Source: Rhizobium sp. BK650 (GTDB taxonomy: Bacteria > Pseudomonadota > Alphaproteobacteria > Rhizobiales > Rhizobiaceae). Taken from it: a stretch of DNA of 64,000 bases. Positions 8,923 through 16,675 of the stretch are shown piece by piece. The notes beneath the pieces were generated by a model that was not told the DNA's origin, made no database searches, and was given only the letters and a program-made list of their open reading frames with translations. Location of the stretch: NCBI RefSeq assembly GCF_014195325.1, contig NZ_JACIBK010000011.1, forward strand, positions 149,689 through 213,688, read 5' to 3'. The position numbers were made by a program, and so were the translations under genes. Positions within the stretch are counted from its first letter, which is position 1; each line of letters starts with the position of its first letter.

Positions 8923-8959
8923 GCAAGTCTTCTCCCCAGGCAATGGGGAGAAGACTTGC
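8923..8959 (+). terminator. Strong stem-loop after the phosphoesterase gene
   Basis: A perfect 15-base stem (GCAAGTCTTCTCCCC with its complement) with a 7-base loop begins 13 bases after the stop codon. There is no long T tract. It shares the TTCTCCCC..GGGGAGAA core with the repeat at 11838-12004, so it may be a repeat element serving as a terminator. Confidence 0.65.
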
Positions 8960-9103
8960 TGCTTGTTGAACTTTATCCGTTCAGCCCGCACATCATCGCC
9001 TCTCTGTAGCGATCTCCGACCGCAGAAGCGACGGCTTCGAGCACACGCTAAGTCAATAGGGTTTTTCGCTATTTTATCGAGTGTACAAACCGGCTTCTTA
9101 TGA

Positions 9104-9550
9104 TCATGCCAGGTATTTCAGGTCGCCCCTCAGGCGATCCCCATTGCCCTCTGGCAATTTCGCCTCCAGAGCGGCATGCGTGCTTTCCCATATCGGCAGC
9201 GCCTTTTGCAGCACTGCTCGCCCGTCATCCGTCAGGCGGAGCAGCCGGCCGCGCCGGTCCTTAGGGTTTGGAACCACATCGACATATCGTTTTCGCTGCA
9301 ACGGCTTGAGTGCCGCCGTCAGCGTCGTCTGGTCCATAGCAAGAAGGTTTGCGACCGGTCCCATCGGTGGCGGCTCCGGCCGGTTCAAGGACATCAGCAG
9401 GGAGAATTGGCCGTTGGTAAGACCGACGGGCCGTAGCGCATCGTCGAACAGCCTTGCGAGTGCACGGGCGGCCCGCTGCACGTGCAGGCACAGGCAGGTA
9501 TCCCGCACCAGAAGCGTCGTAGAAAAAGGAATCGTGATCACGTTTGACAT
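9104..9550 (-). CDS. MarR-family transcriptional regulator
   Basis: A 148-residue MarR-type winged-helix regulator. Visible elements are the N-terminal dimer helix with CLCLHVQRAARAL, the recognition region MDQTTLTAALKPLQRK and the wing NPKDRRGR. A CLC pair at about residues 19-21 could act as a redox switch, as in some MarR proteins. It is divergent from the DUF899 gene with a palindrome between them, so it probably represses that operon and itself. No good ribosome site is seen before the ATG. Confidence 0.88.
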   Translation of the reverse strand: MSNVITIPFSTTLLVRDTCLCLHVQRAARALARLFDDALRPVGLTNGQFSLLMSLNRPEPPPMGPVANLLAMDQTTLTAALKPLQRKRYVDVVPNPKDRRGRLLRLTDDGRAVLQKALPIWESTHAALEAKLPEGNGDRLRGDLKYLA

Positions 9551-9561
9551 GGTCTATTTCT

Positions 9562-9573
9562 ATTGATATCAAT
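9562..9573. promoter_or_regulatory. Palindromic MarR operator candidate
   Basis: The perfect 12-base palindrome ATTGATATCAAT lies 11 bases upstream of the MarR start and 67 bases upstream of the DUF899 start, where a repressor would block both promoters. MarR sites are commonly short AT-rich palindromes of this kind. Confidence 0.6.
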
Positions 9574-9640
9574 GTATTTAGTCAAGAAGAGGAGACTGCC
9601 CGCCGGAAAAAACCGGCCGCGCTGGAGGAGGGCGCAGACC

Positions 9641-10384
9641 ATGTTGAACAAGGTGATTCAAAATCCCGTCGTTTCCCGCGAAGAATGGCTTGAGGCCCGC
9701 CGAGCTTTGCTCTTGAGAGAGAAAGAGGCGACCCATCTCAGAGACAAGGTAAATGCCGAGCGCATGGCTTTGCCATGGGTGAAAGTGGACAAGGACTACA
9801 CCTTCGATACGCCGCAGGGGCCGAAATCGCTCGCCGACCTTTTCGATGGCCGCAGCCAGCTCATGGTTTATCACTTCATGTTCGGCCCTGAATGGGAAGC
9901 CGGCTGCCCGGGCTGCTCGTTCCTCGCCGATCATCTGGACGGCACGCTGCCTCACCTCAATCACCACGACGTTACCCTTGTTGCCGTCGCCCGCGCGCCG
10001 CTCGCCAAGATCGAGGCTTACAAGAAGCGCATGGGTTGGAAATTCCCCTGGGTTTCGTCCTTCGGCAGTGATTTCAACTTCGATTATCACGTATCTTTCA
10101 CGCCTGAGGACCTTGCCAAAGATAAGGTCTTCTACAATTTCTCTCCGATAGCGCCCTCTGACGCCAACGACGAACTGCCGGGACTTTCCGCCTTTTATAA
10201 AAATGACAAGGGCGAAGTATTTCATACCTATTCGAGCTATGCCCGAGGCGCGGAAGAAATCCTCGGTACGCTGATGATCCTGGATCATGCCCCCAAAGGT
10301 CGCAATGAAGACACGACCATGGATTTCGTCAAGCGCCACGATGAATATGAGGAAGCGCCCCAGGCCTCGTCCTGCTGCCACTGA
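9641..10384 (+). CDS. DUF899 thioredoxin-like protein
   Basis: A 247-residue cytoplasmic protein of the DUF899 family, which has a thioredoxin-like fold. The start at 9641 (MLNKVIQNPVVSREEW) follows GGAGGAG. Hallmarks are LADLFDGRSQLMVYHFMFGPEW, then GCPGCSF with a CxxC-like pair in the thioredoxin position, and FNFDYHVSF. Its function is unproven; a redox role is inferred from the fold and the CPGC motif. It is the first gene of a MarR-controlled cluster with the DUF1579 gene 21 bases downstream. Confidence 0.88.
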   Translation: MLNKVIQNPVVSREEWLEARRALLLREKEATHLRDKVNAERMALPWVKVDKDYTFDTPQGPKSLADLFDGRSQLMVYHFMFGPEWEAGCPGCSFLADHLDGTLPHLNHHDVTLVAVARAPLAKIEAYKKRMGWKFPWVSSFGSDFNFDYHVSFTPEDLAKDKVFYNFSPIAPSDANDELPGLSAFYKNDKGEVFHTYSSYARGAEEILGTLMILDHAPKGRNEDTTMDFVKRHDEYEEAPQASSCCH

Positions 10385-10405
10385 CATCGCCCTGAGGAGA
10401 GGAAG

Positions 10406-10870
10406 ATGAAGACCGCAGAGGTGCTGAAGGAGCATGCCTTCCTGGAGAGAATGGTCGGCCACTGGACCGTCGCCGCTTCAGACATGACCGGCGACAAGCC
10501 TTGGCAGGAGACCGTGCGCTCCCTGCAAGGAATCTGGTTCGTTGCCGAAGGCAGTGGTGAGATGACGGATGGTAAGCACGCCACCACAATGCTCACCCTC
10601 GGCTATGATTCGAGCAAGGGCAAGTATGTCGGCAGCTGGATCGGCTCGATGATGGACTACATGTGGACCTACGAGGGCGAGGTCGAGCCCTCGGGCAACG
10701 TCCTTTCGCTCTACACCCGGGGACCGGCCTTCGAAGGCGACGGCCTTGCCGACTATCGCGAGCAGATCACCTTCCTCGGCGACAACGCCAGAACCTTCAC
10801 ATCGAGCGTCAAGGAAGCTGACGGCGCCTGGAAGCAGTTCATGGAAATCAAATATACCCGCCACGGCTGA
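10406..10870 (+). CDS. DUF1579 family protein
   Basis: A 154-residue protein of the DUF1579 family, which is of unknown function and has a predicted beta-barrel fold. The N-terminal HAFLERMVGHWTV and the GYDSSKGKYVGSWIGSMM block are typical. A GAGGAGAGGAAG site precedes the start. It is only 21 bases after the DUF899 gene and is very likely co-transcribed with it. In rhizobia such DUF899-DUF1579-VOC sets often travel together. No catalytic residues can be named. Confidence 0.82.
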   Translation: MKTAEVLKEHAFLERMVGHWTVAASDMTGDKPWQETVRSLQGIWFVAEGSGEMTDGKHATTMLTLGYDSSKGKYVGSWIGSMMDYMWTYEGEVEPSGNVLSLYTRGPAFEGDGLADYREQITFLGDNARTFTSSVKEADGAWKQFMEIKYTRHG

Positions 10871-10889
10871 AATCGCCGGGGCATATCAA

Positions 10890-10955
10890 AGGAATTCCGG
10901 CAAAAGCGCGAGAGCGATTTTGCGTCCGGAATTGCGTAATAGCAGAGAGACAGAA
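10890..10955. repeat. Intergenic repeat, family B (degenerate copy)
   Basis: This stretch contains AATTCCGG...CCGGAATT and the core TTTTGCGTCCGGAATTGCGT followed by an AGAGAGACAGA tail. It is a diverged copy of the element also found at 36967-37071 and 59549-59650. It sits between the DUF1579 gene and the VOC gene, without an obvious terminator. Confidence 0.65.
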
Positions 10956-10981
10956 CTCAAGCGTGGACCGAGGAGGACACG

Positions 10982-11758
10982 ATGTCCAATACGCATGGCA
11001 AGTTCATATGGTGCGAACTGATGACGCCGGATCCGGATGCGGCGGCGAAATTTTATGGCTCCGTCGTCGGCTGGACGTCGAGCAAGATGCCCGCGGCAGA
11101 CCAGCCGGAATACACCATTTTTGAGGCAAACGGCGTTAGGGTCGCCGGTATGATGCCCTTCCCGGCAGAGCTGGAAGGTCAGGGGATTCCGCCGAACTGG
11201 ACCGGTTATGTCGCAGTCGACGACGTCGATCAGTCAGCGCGCGACTTCGCCGCAAATGGCGGCACCGTCCGCCGCCAGCCGGCAGATATTCCGGGCATCG
11301 GCCGCTTTGCGGTCGTGGCCGATCCTGACGGAGCTGTACTTTGCATCATGACGACGGTGCCGATGGAAAATCCGCCGCCGGACTTGCCTTCCGACACGCC
11401 CGGCCATGTCGCCTGGCGCGAGCTCTATGCCAATGATGGCGCCAAAGCCTTCGATTTCTATTCCAGGCTCTTCGGCTGGACGAAGGATCACGACTTCGAC
11501 ATGGGGCCGATGGGTGTCTACCATATCTTCGCCGAACACGGAAAGCAGACCGGCGGCATGATGACCCGCCCGCCCGAAGTCGGCATGGCCTTCTGGTCCT
11601 ACTATTTCACCGTGCCGGCGCTCGATGCCGCCATCGAACGGGTCAATGCCGGCGGCGGCAAGGTCGTCAACGGTCCCATGGAAGTCCCCGGCGGCTGGGT
11701 CTGTCAGGCGGTGGATCCGCAAGGCGCCTATTTCTGCCTCTCGGCGGGCAAGCGGTAG
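10982..11758 (+). CDS. VOC-family (glyoxalase-like) protein, two domains
   Basis: A 258-residue protein made of two vicinal-oxygen-chelate domains in tandem. The first (about residues 5-120) begins GKFIWCELMTPDPDAAAKFY and the second (about 135-255) begins GHVAWRELYANDGAKAFDFY. Each has the pattern of a metal-binding beta-alpha-beta fold. Members act as glyoxalases, dioxygenases or binding proteins, and the substrate cannot be read here. A GAGGAGGA site precedes the start. It probably follows the DUF899/DUF1579 genes in one transcript, interrupted by a repeat element. Confidence 0.87.
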   Translation: MSNTHGKFIWCELMTPDPDAAAKFYGSVVGWTSSKMPAADQPEYTIFEANGVRVAGMMPFPAELEGQGIPPNWTGYVAVDDVDQSARDFAANGGTVRRQPADIPGIGRFAVVADPDGAVLCIMTTVPMENPPPDLPSDTPGHVAWRELYANDGAKAFDFYSRLFGWTKDHDFDMGPMGVYHIFAEHGKQTGGMMTRPPEVGMAFWSYYFTVPALDAAIERVNAGGGKVVNGPMEVPGGWVCQAVDPQGAYFCLSAGKR

Positions 11759-11795
11759 GCCGCAGAATAGGGTGCGCATGCATGTCGCGCTTCTG

Positions 11796-11817
11796 CGTTC
11801 CTGAAAGGGCAGGAACG
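11796..11817 (+). terminator. Hairpin after the VOC gene
   Basis: The stem CGTTCCTG/CAGGAACG with a 6-base loop lies 38 bases after the stop codon and is followed by AAGATTTTG. It is a plausible weak terminator for the DUF899-DUF1579-VOC operon. Confidence 0.5.
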
Positions 11818-11837
11818 AAGATTTTGATTGTGTGCCG

Positions 11838-12004
11838 CGTGGCCCCTCATCTGCCTGCCGGCATCTGACCGGGGGTCGAGCCACGGGTCTCGACCCGTCC
11901 TTCGGACCCCCGCTGGGGAGAAGGGACTCTGCTGAGCCCTCGCATTCTTGCCTTCTCCCCAGCGGGGAGAAGGTGGCCCGAAGGGTCGGAAGAAGGGGCT
12001 ACAT
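11838..12004. repeat. Rhizobial REP-like mosaic (TTCTCCCC family)
   Basis: The gap between the convergent VOC and ABC-F genes is filled by repeat-like DNA. It contains CCCCTCATCTGCCTGCCGGC, two GGGGAGAAGG blocks and the hairpin CTTCTCCCC/GGGGAGAAG (11952-11960 with 11964-11972). This matches a palindromic repeat common between rhizobial genes. No coding signal was seen. Confidence 0.6.
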
Positions 12005-12042
12005 GGCACGCCGGAAGACGAACTCTAGTCCGCAAGCTCCCA

Positions 12043-13566
12043 TTACCCAGCCCCTACACTTGCAAAGAACCCTTCCGGGCTCTCAACCTCCACCAGCTTC
12101 TTCCGCTCGATCAGCCAGAAGCGGTTGCCGACGGCGCGCACGAAGCTGCGATCGTGGGAGACGAGCAGGCAGCTCGCCTCATGCGCCATCAGCTCGCTTT
12201 CCAGCGCCTCCTGCCCCTCGATGTCGAGATGGTTGGTAGGCTCGTCGAGTAGGTAGAAATTCGGCTGCGTCAGCCTGAGCACCAGCATGCCGAGCCGCGC
12301 TTTTTGCCCGCCGGAGAGCAGCTTCACCGGCTTGCCCTGCATCTCGATCGTCATGCCGGCGCCGGCGAGCAGCGAGCGCGCCCGCTGGTCGCCGACATCG
12401 AAGCGACGGATGATCGTCTGCAACGGCGTGTCGGCATCACTGAGATCGGCAAGCAATTGGTCGCCATAGCCGAGCACCAGTGATGGCGTGGCCTTGATGC
12501 CAGCCTTTGCCGTTTCGGGCTCGGCGATTGCTGTTCTCAGCATGGAGACGAGCCGCGACTTGCCGGCGCCGTTGAGGCCGAGCAGCACGATGCGGTCGCC
12601 CTGACAAATGAACTGCTTTCCCGTGCGAAAAAGCAGGGTGCCGTCAGGTGTTACGACCTCCGCATCCTCGAGCGTCACCAGAACCTTGGCATGCGTGCCG
12701 CGATTGGCAAGGCGGATTGCGCCCGCTGACCGCTCCAGATGCGCGGGCTTGGCAGCCTCTTCCAGCTTCTCCGCGCGCTGCTTCAGCTGCTTCGTTTTGA
12801 CCACCAACAGGTCGCTGCCCGAATTGATGCCGATATTGTTGAGCTTTGCCGCCTGCTTGCGAAGCTGCTCGACCGTCTTCATGTCCTTCTCATAGCGCCG
12901 CGCGTCTGACGCGTCCGCCTCGTCGAGGGCGGCGCGCGCTCGGCTGTAGGGCAGAGAAAAGACCAGCGATTGCTGCGGACGCAGGAAGAGCGTCCGGTTG
13001 GTTGTCGCATCGAGAAAGGCGCGGTCGTGGCTGGAGATGATGACGGGCGTATCGCGCGGCAGCATGTTCAGCCAGTTTTCGAGCTGCGCGATCTTTTCAA
13101 GATCGAGATGGTTGGTCGGCTCGTCGAGCAGCAGCACATCGGGTTCGTTCACCCATGTGCGGGCAATCAACGCCAGCCGTTGCCAGCCGCCGCTAAGCTG
13201 CTGAAGCGGCCGCTCGCGCAGCGCCTCGGGCACTTCGAGCGATTCCAGTACCACATCCGCACGCCAGCTTTCGCTGTCGGCCTGGTCGGGAGGAAGTGCG
13301 TGCAGGATGGCGTCCCGGAATGTGGCGTCGAGGAGCGCTGACGGCACGTTCTGCTCCACATGGCCGATAGTGAGCCCGCGCGCCCTGGTGATCTCGCCTT
13401 CGGTCGGCGCCAGCGCCCCTGTCATGAGCCTGAGCAGGGTGGATTTGCCACGCCCGTTTGCCGCTACGAGGCCGATACGGTCACCGGCATTGACGACGAG
13501 GTTGAGCTTCGAAAACAGCGGCGCGGACAGAACGATGCCGAGATTGCGGATATTGATGAGGGTCAT
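12043..13566 (-). CDS. ABC-F family ATPase, probable ribosome protection factor
   Basis: A 507-residue ABC-F protein: two ATPase domains in one chain and no membrane segment. Domain 1 has Walker A NGRGKST (37-43), signature LSGGW (124-128) and Walker B LLLDEP (145-150). A charged linker of about 75 residues follows (about 200-275). Domain 2 has Walker A GLNGAGKS (330-337) and LSGGQ. ABC-F proteins bind the ribosomal E site; some expel antibiotics from the peptidyl transferase centre, others are housekeeping factors. The antibiotic-resistance option is favoured by the regulatory leader upstream, described separately. The SD AGGA lies inside a hairpin. Confidence 0.88.
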   Translation of the reverse strand: MTLINIRNLGIVLSAPLFSKLNLVVNAGDRIGLVAANGRGKSTLLRLMTGALAPTEGEITRARGLTIGHVEQNVPSALLDATFRDAILHALPPDQADSESWRADVVLESLEVPEALRERPLQQLSGGWQRLALIARTWVNEPDVLLLDEPTNHLDLEKIAQLENWLNMLPRDTPVIISSHDRAFLDATTNRTLFLRPQQSLVFSLPYSRARAALDEADASDARRYEKDMKTVEQLRKQAAKLNNIGINSGSDLLVVKTKQLKQRAEKLEEAAKPAHLERSAGAIRLANRGTHAKVLVTLEDAEVVTPDGTLLFRTGKQFICQGDRIVLLGLNGAGKSRLVSMLRTAIAEPETAKAGIKATPSLVLGYGDQLLADLSDADTPLQTIIRRFDVGDQRARSLLAGAGMTIEMQGKPVKLLSGGQKARLGMLVLRLTQPNFYLLDEPTNHLDIEGQEALESELMAHEASCLLVSHDRSFVRAVGNRFWLIERKKLVEVESPEGFFASVGAG

Positions 13567-13766
13567 GATCTGATCCTGGTCTTGCCAGGCGAACGCACTT
13601 GTCCGGGGCTCCAGCCATCGACGGAAAAGTGCGCTATGCCTTGCGGATTGGAAAATGCATACAGCTTGGACGCTGAACGTTCAGGCGCAGCAATGCCACA
13701 AGGGGCAGACCAGGAAGAGATTTTGAGAAACGGCCTCTGGTCAGCCCTGCAAACGCATCTGCAGGG
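13567..13766 (-). promoter_or_regulatory. Candidate translational attenuator for the ABC-F gene
   Basis: The mRNA leader between the small reading frame and the ABC-F start can form alternative pairs. GACCAG (13737-13742), overlapping the leader's stop codon, can pair with CTGGTC in the middle segment. That segment, TCCTGGTCT (13707-13715), is also exactly complementary over nine bases to AGACCAGGA (13574-13582), which contains the SD. The SD region can also fold locally as CCTGG/CCAGG. A further 7-base hairpin CCCTGCA/TGCAGGG (13745-13766) covers the last leader codons. There is no T tract, so control would be on translation. The mechanism is inferred. Confidence 0.6.
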
Positions 13767-13812
13767 CGTTGACTGGGCCACGCTGGCGATGATGCCGGAA
13801 ATAGATATTCAC
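13741..13812 (-). CDS. 23-residue regulatory leader peptide
   Basis: A short frame that starts at GTG after an excellent AAAGGAGGG site (6 bases spacing) and ends at TGA 174 bases before the ABC-F start. The product begins MNIYFRHHRQRG and ends ALQMRLQG. It contains Arg-Gln-Arg at residues 9-11, which fits the +X+ macrolide-arrest motif, and Met-Arg-Leu at 19-21, a tripeptide known from erm leader peptides. Its role as a drug-sensing leader is inferred from position, ribosome site, motifs and the downstream complementary segments. It is too short for most gene finders. Confidence 0.65.
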   Translation of the reverse strand: MNIYFRHHRQRGPVNALQMRLQG

Positions 13813-13958
13813 GCGCAGCCCTCCTTTCTTTCTCAAGTGTAGGATTGAAATACCATTGCTTGCCGCCGCAGACAAGGGATTGCGGACAGGGATCGCGGTG
13901 GCGCCGGACGCAGGCAAATGCTATGAACAACCATCATCATCCGGATCGGGGGCGAGGG

Positions 13959-14462
13959 ATGATTTCTCTTTCCAGGGCAGCTAGCACAGAGGATTTCATC
14001 ATCATCGCCGGTTTCTGCGAGGCGCTCGGCGCGCTGGACGTGGAACTCGGACGCGACCATGGCATCCCTGCAGAGACTGTCATGGCGCTTTTCCATGGCG
14101 AAACGCACGAAAGCCTCGCTCGGAAATACGACTCCGACGACGCGATGATGTTTCTCGCCAGATGGGAAGGCGCGCCGGCCGGCTGCATCGCGCTTGCGCC
14201 GTTCGAGGGGGATGCGATGGAGATCCACAAGTTCTACGTGGACCCCACCTTTCGCGGCCGGGGCATCGGTAATCTGCTGATGCAAAGGGTGTTCGATGAG
14301 GCGAAAAGAAGCAGACGGTCCACTATGCTCGTCAATACCGCCGCCTATCTGAAAAGCGCAGTCTCCCTTTACGAAGCCTTCGGCTTCGTCCATTGCCCGC
14401 CTTTTCATGAGGTTCCAGCCGAAATCAGTCACACCGAAGTCTTCATGTCGCGGCCTCTTTGA
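13959..14462 (+). CDS. GNAT-family N-acetyltransferase
   Basis: A 167-residue GNAT acetyltransferase. The acetyl-CoA binding motif A is clear (KFYVDPTFRGRGIGNLLMQR), followed by the beta-5/alpha-4 region TAAYLKSAVSLYEAFGFV. The start at 13959 (MISLSRAASTEDF) matches usual GNAT N-termini. An upstream in-frame ATG at 13923 would add a histidine-rich dozen residues. It is divergent from the ABC-F leader, so the two promoters share the short gap. The acceptor substrate is unknown. Confidence 0.85.
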   Translation: MISLSRAASTEDFIIIAGFCEALGALDVELGRDHGIPAETVMALFHGETHESLARKYDSDDAMMFLARWEGAPAGCIALAPFEGDAMEIHKFYVDPTFRGRGIGNLLMQRVFDEAKRSRRSTMLVNTAAYLKSAVSLYEAFGFVHCPPFHEVPAEISHTEVFMSRPL

Positions 14463-14580
14463 TCTCACCTGGATTCCTGACGTGTTACGCCCGCCAGTTG
14501 CCGCTCGGTTGCGCAGCACGGTGTGATCTTATAAGCGGCTGTCGACAGACTGAGACAATTCCTGATCGAGGGCGAGTACA

Positions 14581-14883
14581 ATGGCGGGTGGTGACGACGA
14601 ATATGTTTATGACGAGGTGACAGGCGAATGGCGCCCGGCCTCCGAAATGGCGGCAGCCGCACAGGCCGCGTCCGAGGTTCGCGATGCCTCGGGAAATGTG
14701 TTGAAGGACGGTGATTCTGTTACGCTCGTCAAGGACCTGAAGGTCAAGGGCGCCAACCAGACCCTGAAGCAGGGTACGGTCATCCGCTCGATCCGCCTGA
14801 CGGACAATCCGGAAGAGATCGACTGCCGCCACGATACGATCAAGGGCCTCGTCCTGCGCACGGAATTTGTTCGCAAGCGCTAA
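14581..14883 (+). CDS. PhnA/YjdM-like protein
   Basis: A 100-residue cytoplasmic protein ending in the PhnA C-terminal domain: DGDSVTLVKDLKVKGANQTL, GTVIRSIRL and IKGLVLRTEFVRK. The N-terminal zinc-ribbon cysteines of full PhnA proteins are absent and replaced by an acidic segment, so it is a shortened version. Despite its old label (alkylphosphonate uptake), the family's role is not established. It stands alone, convergent with the HerA-like ATPase gene, with six bases between the two stop codons. Confidence 0.83.
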   Translation: MAGGDDEYVYDEVTGEWRPASEMAAAAQAASEVRDASGNVLKDGDSVTLVKDLKVKGANQTLKQGTVIRSIRLTDNPEEIDCRHDTIKGLVLRTEFVRKR

Positions 14884-14889
14884 GGCGGC

Positions 14890-16437
14890 TTACCGCTTCA
14901 GGCTTCCTAAGATGCCCCGCACCAGCGCTCGGCCGACCTGGGTCGCCACCGTGCGCGCGACACTCTTCATCGCCGCTTCCATGACCGTTTCACGCTGATA
15001 TCCGGAACGGCCGCGCGGCTGGGCCTTGTCGTCATCGTTGCCGCCAAAGCCGGGCAGGGTCCAGCCTGACGTGGTGTTGCCCTCCTGCGGTGCTTGTTCC
15101 TGCGCCCGCTTGGCGGCGTCGGAATCGGCGGCCTTCTGGGCGCGGGCCGCCAGCATCTCGAAGGCGGATTCACGGTCGACATCATCGTCATAAACGCCGA
15201 GGACAGGGCTGCGGGCCATGATCTGCTGGCGCTCAGCATCCGTGACCGGCCCGACACGGGCGGACGGGGGACGGATCAGCGTGCGCTCGACGATCGATGG
15301 CGCGCCCTTGGCTTCCAGCGTCGAGACTAGCGCCTCGCCGGTGCCGAGAGTGGTGATGACGGTGGCGCAATCGAAGGCAGGGTTGGGGCGGAACGTATCG
15401 GCGGCCGTCTTCACCGCCTTCTGCTCGCGCGGCGAATAGGCGCGCAGCGCATGCTGCAGGCGGTTGCCGAGCTGGGCGAGCACCGTTTCCGGCACGTCGA
15501 GCGGGTTTTGCGTGACGAAATAGACGCCCACACCCTTGGAACGGATAAGGCGAACGACCTGTTCAACGCGTTCGATCAGCACCTTCGGCGCATCGTTGAA
15601 GAGCAGATGCGCCTCGTCGAAGAAGAAGACGAGCTTCGGCTTGTCAGGATCGCCGACCTCAGGCAGTTCCTCGAAGAGCTCGGAAAGCAGCCATAGCAGG
15701 AAGGTGGCGTAAAGGCGCGGATTCATCATCAGCTTATCGGCGGCAAGCACGGAGATCTGCCCGTAGCCATTGTTCGACGTGCGCATGATGTCTGAAATTT
15801 TGAGCGCCGGTTCGCCGAAGAAATGTTCCGCGCCCTGCTGTTCGAGCACCAGCAGCGCCCGCTGGATTGAGCCGACGGAAGCCCTGGAAATCAGGCCGAA
15901 CTGGCTGGAAAGCTCAGATGCGTTCTCGCCCATATAGTTCAGCAGTGCGGTGAAATCCTTGAGGTCGAGCAGCGGCAGGCCCGCCTTGTCGGCGATCTTG
16001 AAGGCGATGTTGATAACGCCTTCCTGCGGCTCGGAGGCATCCATCAGGCGGGCGAGCAACAGCGGTCCCATCTCGGCGACGGTCGTGCGCACCCGGTGAC
16101 CTTTCTCACCGAAGAGGTCCCAGAAGATGACCGGGAACTGCTCGAATTCGTAATCGTCAAAGCCGATCTGCTCGGCGCGCTTGGTCAGAAAATCCTTCGG
16201 CTCGCCCTTGGCGGCGATGCCGGAGAGATCGCCCTTGATGTCGGCGGCGAAAACCGGCACGCCGGCTCTCGCAAATCCCTCTGCCAGCACCTGCAGCGTC
16301 ACCGTCTTGCCGGTACCGGTGGCGCCGGTCACGAGCCCGTGGCGGTTGCCGAATTTGAGGTCGAGATATTCGCCCTTGTTGATGCTGTCGTCGGGATTGC
16401 GGCTTGCGCCGATGAAAATCTTGCCGTCCTCGAGCAT
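14890..16437 (-). CDS. DUF853/HerA-like ATPase (YjgR family)
   Basis: A 515-residue P-loop ATPase of the HerA/FtsK-like DUF853 family (YjgR). The start at 16437 (MLEDGKIFIGASRN) follows GAGGGAGA; the frame extends further but without a ribosome site. Walker A is GATGTGKTVTLQ and the Walker B region is KLVFFFDEAHLLF. The C-terminus (about the last 75 residues) is low-complexity and ends in an amphipathic segment. HerA relatives are hexameric DNA translocases, but a cellular role for YjgR has not been settled. Confidence 0.85.
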   Translation of the reverse strand: MLEDGKIFIGASRNPDDSINKGEYLDLKFGNRHGLVTGATGTGKTVTLQVLAEGFARAGVPVFAADIKGDLSGIAAKGEPKDFLTKRAEQIGFDDYEFEQFPVIFWDLFGEKGHRVRTTVAEMGPLLLARLMDASEPQEGVINIAFKIADKAGLPLLDLKDFTALLNYMGENASELSSQFGLISRASVGSIQRALLVLEQQGAEHFFGEPALKISDIMRTSNNGYGQISVLAADKLMMNPRLYATFLLWLLSELFEELPEVGDPDKPKLVFFFDEAHLLFNDAPKVLIERVEQVVRLIRSKGVGVYFVTQNPLDVPETVLAQLGNRLQHALRAYSPREQKAVKTAADTFRPNPAFDCATVITTLGTGEALVSTLEAKGAPSIVERTLIRPPSARVGPVTDAERQQIMARSPVLGVYDDDVDRESAFEMLAARAQKAADSDAAKRAQEQAPQEGNTTSGWTLPGFGGNDDDKAQPRGRSGYQRETVMEAAMKSVARTVATQVGRALVRGILGSLKR

Positions 16438-16644
16438 GTAGAATGTCTCCCTCGGTCGATGCTGCCGCCCAATTACAGGTTTGCGGTCCATATATGCGGG
16501 ATGCTCTTTCCGCACAGTCATGCAAATATCGTTTCTCTGTTATAAGCAGGCGACGGAAGACGGACAACTGTCTGCGTTAAAAGGGAAAGCAGGAGCGGAG
16601 ACCTTGGAGAGAGCCGCTTGAGTTGCCGCTTCGATTCCATTACG

Positions 16645-16660
16645 TTGACGTTAACGTCAA
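16645..16660. promoter_or_regulatory. Perfect 16-base palindrome (operator candidate)
   Basis: TTGACGTTAACGTCAA is a perfect palindrome ending 15 bases before the downstream start codon and just ahead of its AGGAGG site. A regulator bound here would block transcription or initiation. The TTNACGTNNACGTNAA shape resembles sites of MerR-family regulators such as LiuR. No such regulator gene is adjacent. Confidence 0.5.
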
Positions 16661-16675
16661 AATAGGAGGCAGACG

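Noticed and set aside
13567..13766. Transcription attenuator (terminator hairpin) before the ABC-F gene
   Set aside because: None of the hairpins is followed by a T tract, so translational control fits better than premature termination.
13360..13842. 160-codon plus-strand frame across the ABC-F 5' end
   Set aside because: Mostly antisense to the ABC-F N-terminus and to the leader; no motif.
13634..13930. 98-codon frame overlapping the ABC-F leader in another frame
   Set aside because: It has no ribosome site at its ATG. The 23-codon frame has a strong one and better explains the region.
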